A DNA stretch of 64,000 bases from Streptomyces zinciresistens K42. GTDB lineage: Bacteria > Actinomycetota > Actinomycetes > Streptomycetales > Streptomycetaceae. The notes under the pieces are model-generated. The model saw only the letters and a list, made by a program, of their open reading frames with translations, was not told where the DNA came from and made no database searches. Shown here one piece after another: positions 44,085 through 52,330 of the stretch; the first letter of the stretch is position 1, and the number at the start of each line of letters is the position of its first letter. Made by a program: the position numbers and the translations under genes. The stretch covers positions 1-64,000 of the forward strand of contig NZ_AGBF01000016.1 in NCBI RefSeq assembly GCF_000225525.1, read 5' to 3'.

Positions 44085-44184
44085 GCGCCGGTGCCGGGCG
44101 CGGAGCGTGGACGGCCGGTGCCGCGACGGGCCCCTGCCGCGGGGCCCGGACCCCGGTGCCGGGCCGGGCGCCCGCGGGCAGGGC

Positions 44185-45681
44185 TCAGACCGCGCGTTCC
44201 GCGAGCTGCTCCTGGTGCGGTGTCCCGTGCCGGGGTGCCTTCGCCGTCACCATCAGGGCCGCGACCACACCGGCCAGCAGCATGATGGCGGCGGCCCACC
44301 AGATCGCGACGGTGTAGCCGTGCACGATCCCCTGCTTGGTCACCAGCTCCCGCTGCGCGGGGTCGGTGAGGTGGGCGGCGATCCAGGCCGTGCTGCTGGT
44401 CGTGGCGATCGTGTTGAGCAGGGCCGTACCGATGGAACCGCCCACCTGCTGGGCGGTGTTGACGGTCGCCGAGGTCACTCCGGAGTCCTGCGGGGCCACG
44501 CCCGCCGTCGCCGTCGCGAACACCGGCATGAAGATCAGGCCCATGCCGAGGCCGAGCAGGATCAGCGCGGGCAGGATGTCGCCGGAGTACGAGGAGTCCA
44601 CGGTCAGCCGGGTCAGCAGCACCATGCCGACCGCCGCGAGCAGGGCGCCCGGGGCCATCAGCAGGCGGGGGGCCACCCGGTTCATGAGGCGAGCGGCGAT
44701 CTGGGTGGAGCCGATGATGATCGCGGCCGTCAGGGGCAGGAAGGCGAGCCCGGTCAGCACCGGCGAGTAGTCGAGGATGACCTGGAGGTAGTAGGTCAGG
44801 AACAGGAACAGGCCGAACATCCCGATGACGGCCAGGGCCATGGTCAGGAAGCAGCCGGCCCGGCTGCGGTCCTTGACGATGTGCAGCGGCAGCAGCGGCA
44901 CGGGTGCCCTGGTCTGCCACCACACGAACGCGGTGAGCAGGGCGATGCCGCCCGCGAAGAGGCCGAGCACCAGGGGGTCGGTCCAGCCGCGCGGTTCGGC
45001 CTCGGCGAATCCGTAGACGAGGGCGACCAGGCCGCCGCAGCCGAGCACCGCGCCCGGCACGTCCAGGCGGGCGCCCTCGTGGGTGGGGCTGTCGTGCAGC
45101 AGGGCGAGCGCGCCTATCACGGCGATCACCGCGATCGGGACGTTGACGTACAGGCACCAGCGCCAGTCCAGGTACTCGGTGAGCAGACCGCCGACGATGA
45201 ACCCGATCGCGCTGCCGCTGCCGGCCAGGGCGCCGTAGATGCCGAACGCCTTGCCGCGCTCCTTGGGGTCGCTGAACGTCGTCGTCAGCAGGGACAGCGC
45301 GGACGGGGCGAGGACGGCGGCGAAGACGCCCTGGAGGGCGCGGGCGCCGAAGAGCATGCCGGCCGTGGTGGCGGCGCCGCCCAGCGCGGAGGCGGCGGCG
45401 AAGCCGACGAGGCCGATGACGAAGGTGCGTTTGCGGCCGACGAGGTCGGCGATCCGGCCGCCGAGCAGCAGCAGCCCGCCGAACGCCAGCGTGTAGGCGG
45501 TGATCACCCACTGCCGGTTGCCGTCGGAGATGCCCAGGTCCTCCTGGGCCGAGGGGAGTGCGATGTTCACGATGGTCGCGTCGAGGACGACCATCAGCTG
45601 CGCGAGGGCGATGACCACGAGTCCCCACCAGCGGCGGGGATCTGCTTCCCGGGCTGATTCACCCGTTCGGGTGACTGTCAT
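44185..45681 (-). CDS. DHA2-family MFS drug exporter (14 TM)
   Basis: 498 residues, ATG 45681 (MTVTRTGESAREADPRRWWG). Motif D1 LDATIVNIALPSAQEDL in the first helix, GGRIADLVGRKRTF after the second, GALAGSGSAIGFIVGGLL in helix 5. EmrB/QacA-type proton-coupled multidrug exporter with 14 expected membrane helices. Soluble tail KAPRHGTPHQEQLAERAV. Confidence 0.93.
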   Translation of the reverse strand: MTVTRTGESAREADPRRWWGLVVIALAQLMVVLDATIVNIALPSAQEDLGISDGNRQWVITAYTLAFGGLLLLGGRIADLVGRKRTFVIGLVGFAAASALGGAATTAGMLFGARALQGVFAAVLAPSALSLLTTTFSDPKERGKAFGIYGALAGSGSAIGFIVGGLLTEYLDWRWCLYVNVPIAVIAVIGALALLHDSPTHEGARLDVPGAVLGCGGLVALVYGFAEAEPRGWTDPLVLGLFAGGIALLTAFVWWQTRAPVPLLPLHIVKDRSRAGCFLTMALAVIGMFGLFLFLTYYLQVILDYSPVLTGLAFLPLTAAIIIGSTQIAARLMNRVAPRLLMAPGALLAAVGMVLLTRLTVDSSYSGDILPALILLGLGMGLIFMPVFATATAGVAPQDSGVTSATVNTAQQVGGSIGTALLNTIATTSSTAWIAAHLTDPAQRELVTKQGIVHGYTVAIWWAAAIMLLAGVVAALMVTAKAPRHGTPHQEQLAERAV

Positions 45682-45828
45682 CTCGCCAGAAGACCATGGT
45701 TCGGGTCGCGTCGCATCTGGGGCGGACCGGTCCGCCGGGCGGGGCGGCGGCCGGCGGGGCCGGCGGGACGCGCCGCACGGCCGGGCTCGGGCGGGGGGAC
45801 TGTCAGTGCCGGGGTGCAGCATGGGGGC

Positions 45829-46524
45829 ATGGTGAGGAGAGCGACGGGTGCGGGCGGCGGACCGGGCAGGGGAGCGGTGCGGGCCGCGCGGCGGCCCGGG
45901 GTGCGGCTGCCGCCGCTGGACCCCTTCGGCGGCGGCGTCCTGGAACCGGACGGGGACTACGACGGGCTGGAGTTCGGCGAGGAGGATCTGAGCGGTCAGG
46001 ACGGCGGGGGCGCGCGGTTCATGGACTGCGCGCTCAGGGGCTGCGTCCTGGACGAGACGAGGCTGCGGCACGCCCGTTTCCTCGACTCGGTGCTCACGGC
46101 ACCCCGGGGGGTGGGCACCGATCTCGCCGAGGCGACCCTGCGGGACGTGGAGCTGACCGACGCCCGGCTGGGCGGGGTGCAGCTGCACGGCGCGGTGCTG
46201 GAGCGGGTGGTGATCCGGGGCGGCAAGATCGACTACCTGAATCTGCGCACGGCACGGCTCCGGGACGTCGTCTTCGAGGGGTGCGTCCTGGTCGAGCCGG
46301 ACTTCGGGGGCGCCCGGCTGGAGCGGGTGGAGTTCGCCGACTGCGCGGTCAGGGGGGCGGACCTGACGGGGGCGAGCCTGACCGACGTCGATCTGCGGGG
46401 CGCGGCCCAGCTGGAGATCGTACGGGGGCTGGACCGGCTGGCGGGCGCGGTGATCAGCGCGGCCCAACTGCTCGACCTGGCCCCGGTGCTGGCGGCGCAG
46501 TGGGGGATTCGCGTGGAGGGGTGA
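45829..46524 (+). CDS. Pentapeptide-repeat protein
   Basis: 231 residues from ATG 45829 (GTG 45814 would add five). After a basic 40-residue lead, A(D/N)LxG-type pentapeptides run from about 50 to 195: LEFGEEDLSGQDGGGARFMD, LRGCVLDETRLRHARFLDSV, LTDARLGGVQLHGAVLERVV. This folds as a right-handed quadrilateral helix. Some members protect DNA gyrase, but the group is functionally diverse. Confidence 0.88.
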   Translation: MVRRATGAGGGPGRGAVRAARRPGVRLPPLDPFGGGVLEPDGDYDGLEFGEEDLSGQDGGGARFMDCALRGCVLDETRLRHARFLDSVLTAPRGVGTDLAEATLRDVELTDARLGGVQLHGAVLERVVIRGGKIDYLNLRTARLRDVVFEGCVLVEPDFGGARLERVEFADCAVRGADLTGASLTDVDLRGAAQLEIVRGLDRLAGAVISAAQLLDLAPVLAAQWGIRVEG

Positions 46525-46607
46525 CGAGGGAGGGCGGAGGGGAGGGGGAGGCAGGACAAGGAAGGAGAAGGAAGGAGAAGAAAGGGGGAGGGGAGGGTCC
46601 GGGTGGG

Positions 46608-47117
46608 TCAGCGGGTGCGGGGGAAGCGGGCCTGGAGGGTCCAGACGGCCGGGTTCTCGCCCAGGTCCTCGTGCAGGTCGATCAGGTCGGCGAGCAGGTC
46701 GTGCAGGAAGTCGCGGGCCTCGCGGCGCAGGGCGGAGTGGGAGAAGGACAGCGGGGGCTCCTCGGCGGGCATCCAGTCCGCCTCGATGTCCACCCAGCCG
46801 AAGCGGCGCTCGAAGAGCATGCGGTCGGTGGACTCGGTGAAGTCCAGTTCGGCGTGCTGGGGGCGGGCGGCCCGGGAGCCGGCCGGGTCGCGGTCCAGTC
46901 GTTCGGCGATGTCGCACAGGGCCCAGGCGAAGTCGAGCACCGGCACCCATCCCCAGGCTGTGGACAGTTCGCGGTCCGCCTCGGTGTCGGCGAGGTAGAC
47001 GTCGCCGCAGAACAGGTCGTGGCGCAGGGCGCGGACGTCCGCGCGGCGGTAGTCCGTCTGCGGGGGGTCCGGGAAGCGGTTGGAGAGGGCGTAGCCGATG
47101 TCGAGCACGCTGGGCAT
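46608..47117 (-). CDS. Conserved protein of unknown function
   Basis: 169 residues, acidic, no signal peptide or membrane segment. Contains WGWVPVLDFAWALCDIAERL and FGWVDIEADW, Trp-rich blocks suggestive of an immunity/SUKH-like or Streptomyces-specific small domain, but I do not recognise the family. Divergent from the M1 peptidase gene with 34 bases between starts. Confidence 0.65.
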   Translation of the reverse strand: MPSVLDIGYALSNRFPDPPQTDYRRADVRALRHDLFCGDVYLADTEADRELSTAWGWVPVLDFAWALCDIAERLDRDPAGSRAARPQHAELDFTESTDRMLFERRFGWVDIEADWMPAEEPPLSFSHSALRREARDFLHDLLADLIDLHEDLGENPAVWTLQARFPRTR

Positions 47118-47151
47118 GGTGTCACGCGGCCCCGCTCATAGGATCACTGAC

Positions 47152-48609
47152 GTGTTCCGTCGCGCATCCGCCGTCCCGTCCCGCGGCCCGGTCCCGCGGA
47201 CCCCGCCGGCCGTACGGGGCCTGCGGGCCGCGCTCGGCGTGCTGCTCGTCCTCGGGCCGGCGGCCTGCGGCGGTGTCGACGGCACCCCCGGCGGTTCCGG
47301 CCTGCGCGACCCGTACTTCCCCCGGGCCGGCAACGGCGGCTACGACGTCGTCCGCTACGCCCTGGACCTCTCCTACGACCCCGCCGGCCGCCGGCTGTCC
47401 GGCACGGCCGCGATCACCGCGCGGGCGCTCAAGGACCTGTCCGCCTTCGACCTCGACCTCAGGGGGATGGACGTCGAGCAGGTCGTCGTCGACGGGCGCC
47501 GGGCCCGCTTCAGCCGCAGCGGCCAGGAACTCGTCGTACGCCCGCGCGACGAGCCGGGCCGGGGCCGGACGTTCCGGGTGACCGTCCGCTACTCCGGCGT
47601 CCCGGAGACGATCACCGACCCCGACGGCTCGAAGGAGGGCTGGCTCCCGGCCGGCGACGGGGTCCTGGCGCTCGGGGAGCCGGTCGGTTCCATGGCGTGG
47701 TTCCCCGGCAACCACCACCCGTCCGACAAGGCGTCGTACGACATCGCCGTGACCGTGCCGCGGGGGCTCCAGGTCGTCTCCAACGGCGAGTTGGCCGAGC
47801 GGGCCACGGTGCGGGACGGCCGGGTGCGCTTCCGCTGGCGGACGGCGGAGCCGATGGCCACCTACCTGGCCACCCTCGCCGTCGGCGACTACGCCGTGAG
47901 CCGCTCCACCGTCACCACGAAGGAGGGCGGTGAACTGCCCGTGTACTCCGCCGTGGCCCCCTCCCAGTCCGGCCCCGGCCGCCGGGCGCTGGCCCGGCTG
48001 CCCGAGGTCGTGCGGTGGGGGGAGGAGAACTTCGGGCCCTACCCCTTCGCCTCCACCGGTGCGATCGTCGCCGACGAGGGCGTCTCCGGCTACGCCCTGG
48101 AGACCCAGAACCGGCCCGTCTTCCCCGGCGCCCCCGGCACCGGACTGCTCGTCCACGAACTGGCGCACCAGTGGTTCGGCAACTCCGTGACGCCCGGGAG
48201 CTGGCGGGACATGTGGCTCAACGAGGGGTTCGCGACCTACGCCGAGTGGCTGTGGGAGGAGGACCGCGGCGGCGACAGCGCCCAGGAGACCTTCCGGGCC
48301 GTGTACGACCGCGGCGACGAGGAGGACGAGGACCTCTGGTCCTTCCCGCCCGCCGAGCCGTCCGGCGCCGGGACCCTCTCGGGCGCGCCCGTCTACCAGC
48401 GCGGCGCGATGGTCCTCCACCAGATCCGCCGGACGGTCGGCGACGACGCCTTCCGCGGCATCCTCCGCGGCTGGGCGGCGGCCCGCCGCCACGGCAACGC
48501 GACCACCGCCGACTTCACGGCGTACGTGGAGAAGCACGCCCCGCGCGAGGACTTCAGCGAGATCTGGCGCGTCTGGCTCTACGGCGACGGCAAGCCGGGC
48601 AAGCCGTGA
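47152..48609 (+). CDS. M1-family zinc metallopeptidase lipoprotein
   Basis: 485 residues from GTG 47152. Lipoprotein signal with lipobox GPAACGG, so membrane-anchored outside. N-terminal aminopeptidase-N-like beta domain, then the zinc site HELAHQWFGN with the downstream Glu in WLNEGFATYAEW. VSGYALETQNRPVF corresponds to the GxMEN region but lacks the canonical GAMEN sequence. Likely an extracellular aminopeptidase of the M1 clan. Confidence 0.92.
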   Translation: MFRRASAVPSRGPVPRTPPAVRGLRAALGVLLVLGPAACGGVDGTPGGSGLRDPYFPRAGNGGYDVVRYALDLSYDPAGRRLSGTAAITARALKDLSAFDLDLRGMDVEQVVVDGRRARFSRSGQELVVRPRDEPGRGRTFRVTVRYSGVPETITDPDGSKEGWLPAGDGVLALGEPVGSMAWFPGNHHPSDKASYDIAVTVPRGLQVVSNGELAERATVRDGRVRFRWRTAEPMATYLATLAVGDYAVSRSTVTTKEGGELPVYSAVAPSQSGPGRRALARLPEVVRWGEENFGPYPFASTGAIVADEGVSGYALETQNRPVFPGAPGTGLLVHELAHQWFGNSVTPGSWRDMWLNEGFATYAEWLWEEDRGGDSAQETFRAVYDRGDEEDEDLWSFPPAEPSGAGTLSGAPVYQRGAMVLHQIRRTVGDDAFRGILRGWAAARRHGNATTADFTAYVEKHAPREDFSEIWRVWLYGDGKPGKP

Positions 48610-48930
48610 ACCCCGGGGGCGCCCCGCCCTGACCCGCCCCGACCCGCCCCACCCCGACCCGTACCGGCCCGCCCCACCCCCGGCCCGACCCGTACCGGCC
48701 CGACCCGTACCGCCCTGCCTCGCCCCGGCCCGCCCCGTACCGCCCCGACCCGCACCGACCCGGCCCGGCGCCGGATGGGCTGCGGCGCCGGTCCCGCGCT
48801 GCCCGCGCACGCCTGGCCGGGGGCCGGGCCCGCTCCCGGCCACGCGCTGCCCGCCGCGCCGCCTCTCGGTACCGGTGCGCCCGCCCCGGGGCACCCCCGC
48901 ATCGTCCGCCCCGCCAAGGCCGGCGTCGGT
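48610..48930. repeat. Degenerate GACCCGTACCGGCCC-type repeat tract
   Basis: 321 bases between convergent genes. From about 48628 to 48770 it is built of GACCCGCCCC, GACCCGTACC and CCGTACCGCC units in irregular tandem. No gene seen. Confidence 0.65.
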
Positions 48931-49899
48931 TCAGGCGTCCTCGTCCGGGTCCCGCTCGGCCAGCAGGCGGGCCAGGTCCGGGGGCCACAACGGCTCCGGG
49001 GCGTCGGCCAGTTCGGTGCGGGGCCACCAGCGCCAGGTGAGGATGCCGTCGGCGGCGTGGGCCGCGGCGAGCCCGTCGCCGGTCGGCTCGCGGTGCGGAC
49101 CGTGGGCGAGGTAGACGTGCTCGTGCTGGCGCACCGGCGTGCCCGTGTGGGTGAAGTCGTGCTCCCAGGTGCACAGCAGGGGGCCCGGTTCCAGGTCCGT
49201 CCAGCCGGTCTCCTCGCGCAGTTCGCGCAGGGCGCCCTCGCGGGGGGTCTCCTGCGCCTCCAGCCCTCCGCCGGGCGGCGCCCAGTGGACGCCGACCTCG
49301 GAGTTGTCGTAGCGGAACAGGAACACCGAGCCCTCGGGGTCCAGCACGACCACCCGGGCGGCGTGGCGTGGGGTGCGCGGCACCGGGGTCAGCGGCTTGC
49401 GCAGGACGGTGCAGGGGCGGTCGCGCTCGCGGTCCCTGCCGTGGCCGATCGTCTCGTAGCCGAGAGCGGTCCAGAAGGCGAGCGCGGCGGGGTCGGTGTC
49501 GAGGACCGCGAGGCGCACCGCTGCGCGGCCCTCGGCGCGGAACCGCTCCTCCACCAGGGCGGCCAGCCGTCTGCCGTGGCCCTGGCCCTGTGCGGCGGCG
49601 TCGATCATCAGCAGCCCGATCCAGGGGTCGGGGTCGGACGGCTCCGGGTGGCGGCCCAGGGTGATGACGACGCCGATCAGCCGTCCCGCGCTGCGTGCGA
49701 GCAGGACGTCCGCCTCCGGCTGCGCCAGTTCGCCGGCCAGTGCGGCCGCCACCTGCTCCGGCCGGACGTCGTCCGGGTCCGGGAAGTCGCCGCTGAGGGC
49801 GTGGAAGTCCCGGTGGGAGGCGTACAGGGCGGTGAGCTCGGTGAGCAGCGGGGCCGGGATGCCGTGGTCGGGGCTGCGGGGGAGGGGGTCGAGGATCAC
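48931..49899 (-). CDS. GNAT-Nudix fusion protein
   Basis: 322 residues. N-terminal half (about 15-165) is a GNAT acetyltransferase (WIGLLMIDAAAQGQGHGRRL, DPAALAFWTALGYETIGHGR). C-terminal half (about 180-310) is a Nudix hydrolase with the box GGGLEAQETPREGALRELRE-ETG matching Gx5Ex7REUxEExG. The pair in one chain suggests linked handling of a nucleotide-activated or amine substrate; substrates unknown. Confidence 0.9.
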   Translation of the reverse strand: MILDPLPRSPDHGIPAPLLTELTALYASHRDFHALSGDFPDPDDVRPEQVAAALAGELAQPEADVLLARSAGRLIGVVITLGRHPEPSDPDPWIGLLMIDAAAQGQGHGRRLAALVEERFRAEGRAAVRLAVLDTDPAALAFWTALGYETIGHGRDRERDRPCTVLRKPLTPVPRTPRHAARVVVLDPEGSVFLFRYDNSEVGVHWAPPGGGLEAQETPREGALRELREETGWTDLEPGPLLCTWEHDFTHTGTPVRQHEHVYLAHGPHREPTGDGLAAAHAADGILTWRWWPRTELADAPEPLWPPDLARLLAERDPDEDA

Positions 49900-50029
49900 A
49901 CCGGCAAACCTATCGAACGGCGGCCCGAACAGCCGGGTGAGCCGCCGGGGCGGATCGATCCGGGCCGGGGCACGCCGGAGGCCCCCGGCCGCAGCCTGCG
50001 CTGCCGGGGGCTCCAGGAGGCGGTGGGCG

Positions 50030-50605
50030 TCAGACGTTGACGCCGAAGTCCTGGGCGATGCCGACCAGGCCCGAGGCGTAGCCCTGGCCGACGGCGCGGA
50101 ACTTCCACTCGGCGCCGTTGCGGTAGAGCTCGCCGAAGACCATGGCCGTCTCGGTGGCCGCGTCCTCCGACAGGTCGTAGCGCGCGATCTCGGCGCCGCC
50201 GGCCTGGTTCACGATGCGGATGTAGGCGTTGCGGACCTGGCCGAAGTTCTGCGTGCGCGACTCGGCGTCGTAGATCGAGACCGGGAAGACGATCTTGTCG
50301 ATGTCGGCCGGGAGACCCGCCAGGTTGACGTTGATCGACTCGTCGTCGCCCTCGCCCTCACCCGTGCGGTTGTCGCCGGTGTGGACGATCGTGCTGTCCG
50401 GGGTCTGCTTGTTGTTGAAGAAGACGAAGTGGGCGTCCGAGTAGACCCTGCCCTGGTTGTTGACCGCGATCGCCGAGGCGTCGAGGTCGAAGTCCGTGCC
50501 GGTGGTGGTGCGGACGTCCCAGCCGAGGCCCACGGTGACGGCGGTCAGGCCCGGAGCCTCCTTGGTGAGCGAGACGTTGCCACCCTTGGACAGGCTTACA
50601 GCCAT
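50030..50605 (-). CDS. terD: TerD-family calcium-binding stress protein
   Basis: 191 residues. [40 protein letters not shown] and [20 protein letters not shown] are the TerD/CABP signatures; the acidic loops bind calcium. Streptomyces carry several such genes affecting differentiation and tellurite/stress resistance. Ends [14 protein letters not shown], the normal family end. Not in a ter operon here. Confidence 0.94.
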   Translation of the reverse strand: MAVSLSKGGNVSLTKEAPGLTAVTVGLGWDVRTTTGTDFDLDASAIAVNNQGRVYSDAHFVFFNNKQTPDSTIVHTGDNRTGEGEGDDESINVNLAGLPADIDKIVFPVSIYDAESRTQNFGQVRNAYIRIVNQAGGAEIARYDLSEDAATETAMVFGELYRNGAEWKFRAVGQGYASGLVGIAQDFGVNV

Positions 50606-50775
50606 TGTTGGGAGTCCCTTCCCTCGTTGCGGTACGGCTAGAAGCTACAGCTACCCCTATGAACGCGGAGAGGGGTGCCACAGGTTCCAGGTGTCTTTAC
50701 TTTCTTTACCAAAGAGCACCCGTAGGCCGCACCCGGGCGATATTCGCGTGACGTGGACCGGACAGGCGGGGGACC

Positions 50776-51213
50776 ATGGACGGCATGTCCGGTCCGTATG
50801 TCGTGCGCGGCTCCGTCTCCCTGCCCGAGGCCGAGCTCATGTGGCGTTTCTCCAGGTCGAGCGGTCCGGGCGGCCAGCACGTCAACACCACGGACTCGCA
50901 GGTCGAGCTGCGGTTCGACCTGGCGGCGACCGAGGCGCTGCCCGAGGTGTGGAAGCGCCGGGCGCTGGAGCGGCTCGCCGGCCGCCTGGCCGACGGCGTG
51001 ATCGCCGTGCGCGCCTCCGAGCACCGCTCCCAGTGGCGCAACCGGGAGACCGCCGCGGTCCGGCTGGCCGCGCTCCTGGCCGAGGCGACCGCGCCGCCGC
51101 CCAGGCCGCGCCGGGCGACCCGCGTCCCGCGCGGGATCAACGAGCGGCGGCTGAGGGAGAAGAAGCAGCGCTCGCAGACCAAGCGGGGGCGCTCGGGCCG
51201 GGACTGGGGCTGA
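50776..51213 (+). CDS. arfB: Alternative ribosome-rescue factor / peptidyl-tRNA hydrolase ArfB
   Basis: 145 residues. Release-factor-like domain with the catalytic SSGPGGQHVNTTDSQVEL (GGQ) and a long basic C-terminal tail (RRLREKKQRSQTKRGRSGRD) that enters the mRNA channel of stalled ribosomes. Lacks the codon-recognition domain of RF1/RF2, as expected for ArfB/YaeJ. ATG 50776 or 50785 may be used. Confidence 0.93.
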   Translation: MDGMSGPYVVRGSVSLPEAELMWRFSRSSGPGGQHVNTTDSQVELRFDLAATEALPEVWKRRALERLAGRLADGVIAVRASEHRSQWRNRETAAVRLAALLAEATAPPPRPRRATRVPRGINERRLREKKQRSQTKRGRSGRDWG

Positions 51214-51221
51214 CCGGCCCC

Positions 51222-51371
51222 GCCCCCTCCTCGCGCCCGGCGCCCTCTCCGCCGCGCCCCGGCGTGAACTCCGGCGCCCGCCGCCCCCTCCTCGCGCCCG
51301 GCGCCCTCTCCGCCGCGCCCCGGCGTGAACTCCGGCGCCCGCCGCCCCCTCCTCGCGCCCGGCGCCCTCTC
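51222..51371. repeat. 61-bp tandem repeat, about 2.5 copies
   Basis: Copies start at 51222, 51283 and 51344 (partial) with virtually no mismatches. The unit contains CCCCCTCCTCGCGCCC and GGCGTGAACTCCGG. Lies between the convergent arfB and flavin reductase genes; the copy number is probably variable between strains. Confidence 0.9.
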
Positions 51372-51404
51372 CCGTGCGTGCGGGAGCCCCACCCGCGGGC
51401 GTAC

Positions 51405-52004
51405 TCACCTCAGATGCCGGTAACGCCCCCGGAAATACGTCAGCGGCCCGCCCTCCGCGCTCGGCAGCGAGGCGGCCAGGACGCGGCCGATCACCAGGGT
51501 GTGGTCGCCCGCCGCCACCCGCCGCTCGGTACGGCACTCCAGCGTCGCGAGGGCGCCGCCCACCAGCGGGGCGCCGCTCTCGGTCCCGCGCGTGTAGGGG
51601 ATGTCGGCGAACAGCAGCCGGTCGCTGAGGCGGCCCTTCATGGCGAAGCGGCCCGCGATGTGCCGCTGGCTCTCGGCGAGGACCGACACCGCCCACAGCG
51701 GCTGCTCGTCGAGGAGGTCGTCCATGCGCGAGCCCTCCCGCAGGCTGACCAGCACCAACGGCGGGTCCAGCGACACCGACACGAACGCCGTGGCCGTCAT
51801 GCCGACGTCCTCGCCGGCGGGGGCGTGCGGGTCGTCGGGGTCCAGCGGCGGCTCCAGCGCGGTCACCAGGACCACACCGGCGGCCAGCCGCGACATCGCG
51901 GCACGGAACTCGTCGTTGCTCACCCCCTCAGCATGCCGGGCACCGCCGAGGGAGGCGGGGAGGACGGCGGTCACGGGCGCAGCGGGGGAGGAAGACTTCG
52001 GCAC
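51405..52004 (-). CDS. Flavin reductase (FMN-binding split barrel)
   Basis: 199 residues from GTG 52004; a GTG at 51923 (MSNDEFRAAMSRLAAGVVLV) is an alternative and matches the family start better. Signatures: GMTATAFVSVSLDPPLVLVS, SVLAESQRHIAGRFAMKGR, GALATLECRTERRVAAGDHT. Supplies reduced flavin to a two-component monooxygenase; none is adjacent. Confidence 0.88.
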   Translation of the reverse strand: MPKSSSPAAPVTAVLPASLGGARHAEGVSNDEFRAAMSRLAAGVVLVTALEPPLDPDDPHAPAGEDVGMTATAFVSVSLDPPLVLVSLREGSRMDDLLDEQPLWAVSVLAESQRHIAGRFAMKGRLSDRLLFADIPYTRGTESGAPLVGGALATLECRTERRVAAGDHTLVIGRVLAASLPSAEGGPLTYFRGRYRHLR

Positions 52005-52330
52005 GCCGGAAACGCTAATCTCCCTCCCGCGCGCGGCACATCGGGCCTGCGCCCGAGAACGGACCTAGGACTCGCGACGTACCGTGGCCCGGAGGGCGGG
52101 CGGTTTCTCCACGCGAGCCGCACGGTCGCGTTCGGTAAAAGCACAGGAAAAACGCAGAAAAGTCGCTCAATTGCTCATGTTTTGCTGTGACTTGAGTCAC
52201 AAGAGCCAATAATTGTTGACCCTGTGTACCGAGTGGGCAGCGCGCTGTGATTCAGTGGCGTAGACCCAGCAAGGACGATACGCCGAAGAGAACCCTTGAT
52301 TCGCTGTGAGGTCTCGGGGGGAGGGCGAGC
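52005..52330. promoter_or_regulatory. Upstream region of the diguanylate cyclase gene
   Basis: 326 bases, no gene. Contains an A/T-rich stretch around 52140-52185, the palindrome TGTGACT-TG-AGTCACA at 52186-52201 and a -10-like region beyond it. Confidence 0.5.
52186..52201. promoter_or_regulatory. Palindromic operator upstream of the GGDEF gene
   Basis: TGTGACT-TG-AGTCACA, 7-bp arms. Resembles Crp-type (TGTGA-N6-TCACA) symmetry; does not fit the BldD consensus well. Confidence 0.6.

Noticed and set aside
45682-46950. Upstream extension of the DHA2 exporter frame to 46950
   Set aside because: It runs antisense through the pentapeptide gene and lacks any domain; ATG 45681 gives a normal exporter start.
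52186-52201. BldD box upstream of the GGDEF gene
   Set aside because: The palindrome TGTGACT-TG-AGTCACA does not match the BldD spacing; kept only as an unassigned operator.
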